8,447 nucleotides of DNA from Planctomycetota bacterium (GTDB taxonomy: Bacteria > Planctomycetota > PLA2 > JAEUHO01). Under the pieces are notes generated by a model. That model saw nothing but the letters and a program-made list of their open reading frames with translations. It was not told where the DNA came from and made no database searches. This document shows, in pieces, positions 6,691-8,447 of the stretch. The position numbers and the translations under genes are program-made. Location: assembly GCA_024639415.1 (NCBI GenBank), contig JAHEIK010000151.1, positions 1 to 8,447 on the forward strand. Direction: 5' to 3'. Position 1 is the stretch's first letter, and every line of letters begins with the position of its first letter.

Positions 6691-8232
6691 ATGATGTCGT
6701 CCGGCCGCCGCGGCGTGCCCGTTCTGTGTGCAGCCGCGCTGCTGTTGAGCCTGTGGGGAGCCGTCCCTGCGGACGCCAAGCTGGACGCCAAGGCCTGGAA
6801 GGCGGCGAAGGCCGAGTTCGAAACCCTGTTCGCCGAGCGTGGCGACGGCGAGAAGAAGATCGCGGTGCTCGAGACCGTCGTCAGCGATGGTTCGGCCCGT
6901 GCGTGGAAGCTCCTGCTGCAGGCGTTCCCCGCCCAGGTGGAGCGCGTCCAGACGATCGGGAGCGAGTATGCGCAGGCCGCGGCCGTGCACGGGGACATCC
7001 TCCTGGGCACGCTGAAGGGCTACTCGCCCGATCAGGAAGACCGCGCCAAGGACCTGCAGAAGCGCATGGCGGGCCTCGAGGAGGCCGCCGCCGAGGAGCG
7101 CCGGGTGCTCGACGCCCTCCTGGGCGCGTACGTGGGCGCTCCGTCCAGCCCGCGCAAGGCCGTGCTCAAGCTGGCCAAGGGCAAGGCGCCCTGGTCGCTG
7201 CGTGCGGCCGTAGCCCACGTGGCCGCAAGCTCGCTCGCCGACCGGTCCTCGCTGTCGCACGTCAAAAGGGTGCTCGAGGACGACCCCGACAAGCGCGTGC
7301 GTGCGGCGACCCTCGCGGCCATGGCGGCGGCGAAGGCGTTGCCGAAGAAGGCCTGCAGCCTGGCGGTCGAGCACCTGACGAGCGACAACCCCGAGCTGCT
7401 GCGCCGCGCGGCCCTGGTCGTCGCCGCGCACCCCTGCGCGTCCGCCTGCGAGCCGCTCCGCAAGGCGTGGGCCAGCGCACCGTGGAAGGTCCGTCAGGCC
7501 CTCGGCGCGGCGGTGGAGGCGCTGCTCGCCGACGCCGCGCTCGCAGCCCCCAGCGCCGACCTGAAGGCGTGGTGGGACGCCCTGCCGAAGAGGGCGCCCC
7601 AGGCCCACATCGCCACGATCCCGCTTGTGGGGGACGGCGTGCTCTTCGTCGTAGACGTCTCGACCTACATGAAGCCCAGGCTGAAGGACAGCTCGTGGAA
7701 GCTCGCACCGGCGCGGAAGGGCGCCAAGAGTGCGCCGGAGCAGTTCGGCATCGAGGGCACGCTACTCGAGGTCGCCCGACACGAACTCGAGCTGGCGATC
7801 CGCAAGCTGCCGGAGTCGACGCACTTCAACGTCCTCGCGTTCAACCACGGCGCGGGGCTGTGGCAGCGGTCGATGAAGCCGGCGACGAAGACGAACAAGA
7901 ACGACGCGAGGAAGTGGCTACGCGCCCTCAGGCCGAGTGGGGCCGCGTTCGTCAGCGGCGCTCTGCGGCTGACGTTCCGCGCCGCGGGTGCCTTCGCCCT
8001 CGGGGGCGCGGCCGACATGCCGCAGATCGACACGCTCGTGCTGGTGTCTGCCGGCAAGACGACGGACAACGCCTTCCCGACGCACCGCCCGGTCGAACCC
8101 GGCGGCGTGCTCGAGCGCATCCGCGGCTGGAACCGCACGCTGCGGCTGGTGATCCACACCGTGGCCCTGGGCAAGAGCGAGTTCCTCGAGGATCTCGCTG
8201 CGCAGCACGGCGGAGTCTGCGCCCACAGGTGA
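6691..8232 (+). CDS. Secreted HEAT-repeat and von Willebrand factor A domain protein with degenerate MIDAS
   Basis: This 513-residue protein begins with a signal peptide: Arg6-Arg7, hydrophobic core 11-23, A-D-A cleavage site at 27-29. Residues 30-110 are helical. Residues 112-145 are rich in Glu, Lys and Arg and may form a coiled coil. Residues about 151-290 are HEAT-like helices (KRVRAATLAAMAAAKAL, ELLRRAALVVAA). Residues about 314-513 form a VWA domain: VLFVVDVSTYM (317-327), HFNVLAFN (378-385), LRPSGAAFVSGAL (413-425), DTLVLVSAG (447-455), LRLVIHTVALG (484-494) and a closing LAAQHGG typical of the family. The metal site is mostly lost: Asp322 and Ser324 remain, but the second Ser is Tyr326, the Thr position is Ala418 (or Ala419) and the later Asp is Ala454. 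Binding, if any, is probably metal-independent. Four cysteines remain after cleavage (222, 249, 253, 510). ATG at 6691 is backed by AGGGAGA seven bases upstream. An ATG immediately follows at 6694. It probably works outside the cytoplasm as a binding or structural protein; the partner is unknown. Confidence 0.92.
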   Translation: MMSSGRRGVPVLCAAALLLSLWGAVPADAKLDAKAWKAAKAEFETLFAERGDGEKKIAVLETVVSDGSARAWKLLLQAFPAQVERVQTIGSEYAQAAAVHGDILLGTLKGYSPDQEDRAKDLQKRMAGLEEAAAEERRVLDALLGAYVGAPSSPRKAVLKLAKGKAPWSLRAAVAHVAASSLADRSSLSHVKRVLEDDPDKRVRAATLAAMAAAKALPKKACSLAVEHLTSDNPELLRRAALVVAAHPCASACEPLRKAWASAPWKVRQALGAAVEALLADAALAAPSADLKAWWDALPKRAPQAHIATIPLVGDGVLFVVDVSTYMKPRLKDSSWKLAPARKGAKSAPEQFGIEGTLLEVARHELELAIRKLPESTHFNVLAFNHGAGLWQRSMKPATKTNKNDARKWLRALRPSGAAFVSGALRLTFRAAGAFALGGAADMPQIDTLVLVSAGKTTDNAFPTHRPVEPGGVLERIRGWNRTLRLVIHTVALGKSEFLEDLAAQHGGVCAHR

Positions 8233-8250
8233 GTACGACGCAGGCGGCGG

Positions 8251-8447
8251 TCAGAACGCGCCCTCGCGCACCTGGTCCTTCGCGAGCTTCTTGCGGATCT
8301 GGATGACCTTCTCTGGTTTGACGGACTCGTTCTCGGGTAGCGGCACGTTGCCCTTCTCCTTGCCCATCTCGACGACGCTCTTCAGCCCCGCCAGGGTGTC
8401 ACTGCCTTCCAGTGCCGCAGCATCGCCGCCGTAGTACTCGAACCACG
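8251..8447 (-). CDS. 3' end of a gene of unknown function (5' part outside window)
   Basis: Reading leftward from the right edge, a frame without stops gives 64 residues ending in TGA at 8253-8251. It includes YYGGDAAALEGSDTLAG and ends with KKLAKDQVREGAF. About 56 of the 64 codons end in G or C, as in the neighbouring genes, which supports real coding. The fragment is hydrophilic, with a lysine- and glutamate-rich tail and no membrane segment. I do not recognise a family. It converges on the VWA gene with 18 bases between the stop codons, and no terminator hairpin is seen in that gap. Confidence 0.72.
   Translation of the reverse strand, partial: WFEYYGGDAAALEGSDTLAGLKSVVEMGKEKGNVPLPENESVKPEKVIQIRKKLAKDQVREGAF

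Noticed and set aside
6168..8306. Rightward open frame of 712 codons
   Set aside because: It overlaps the end of the anchored-protein gene and nearly all of the VWA gene in another frame. It is extremely rich in Arg, Gly and Pro, as shadow frames in GC-rich DNA are.

Overview
The window is GC-rich, roughly two-thirds G+C or more by eye, with codons ending mostly in G or C. It holds five protein-coding genes and very little intergenic DNA. Four genes encode exported or membrane proteins. The families present (a large secreted terpenoid-cyclase-like protein fused to HEAT repeats, and a secreted HEAT plus von Willebrand factor A protein) are a combination I associate with high-GC Planctomycetota. 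That lineage call is inference; the window has no rRNA or marker gene. I see no tRNA or rRNA gene, mobile element, CRISPR array or phage gene.

Left half, leftward strand: 5115-3049 encodes a polytopic membrane phosphotransferase of the LTA synthase/MdoB type. After 38 bases comes a very long gene, 3010-1, that leaves the window at its 3' end. It encodes a signal peptide, a squalene-cyclase/prenyltransferase-like alpha-alpha barrel and at least a dozen HEAT-like repeats. Its frame stays open for 1003 codons to the window edge. The two genes are probably one transcription unit.

Right half, rightward strand: 5239-6603 encodes an unrecognised exported protein with an extracytoplasmic domain, a helical HEAT-like domain and a C-terminal membrane anchor. 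After 87 bases comes 6691-8232, a secreted HEAT-repeat plus VWA-domain protein whose metal site (MIDAS) is largely degenerate. The last 197 bases hold the 3' end of a leftward gene of unknown function, convergent with the VWA gene.

The two gene pairs diverge from a 123-base region (5116-5238). This region and the 6604-6690 gap each carry a GGGCGCCC palindrome in a similar sequence context, next to candidate promoter elements, so the two units may share a regulator (weak evidence). Functionally the window looks like a cell-envelope locus. A membrane enzyme may transfer a phospho-alcohol group to a periplasmic or surface acceptor, and three exported solenoid-type proteins (HEAT/cyclase, HEAT-like with anchor, HEAT/VWA) could act as scaffolds or binding partners. 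No substrate or interaction can be read from the sequence. The points most worth following are the LtaS-like enzyme with an intact catalytic core but changed headgroup-binding residues, the VWA domain with a broken MIDAS, and the unrecognised anchored protein.
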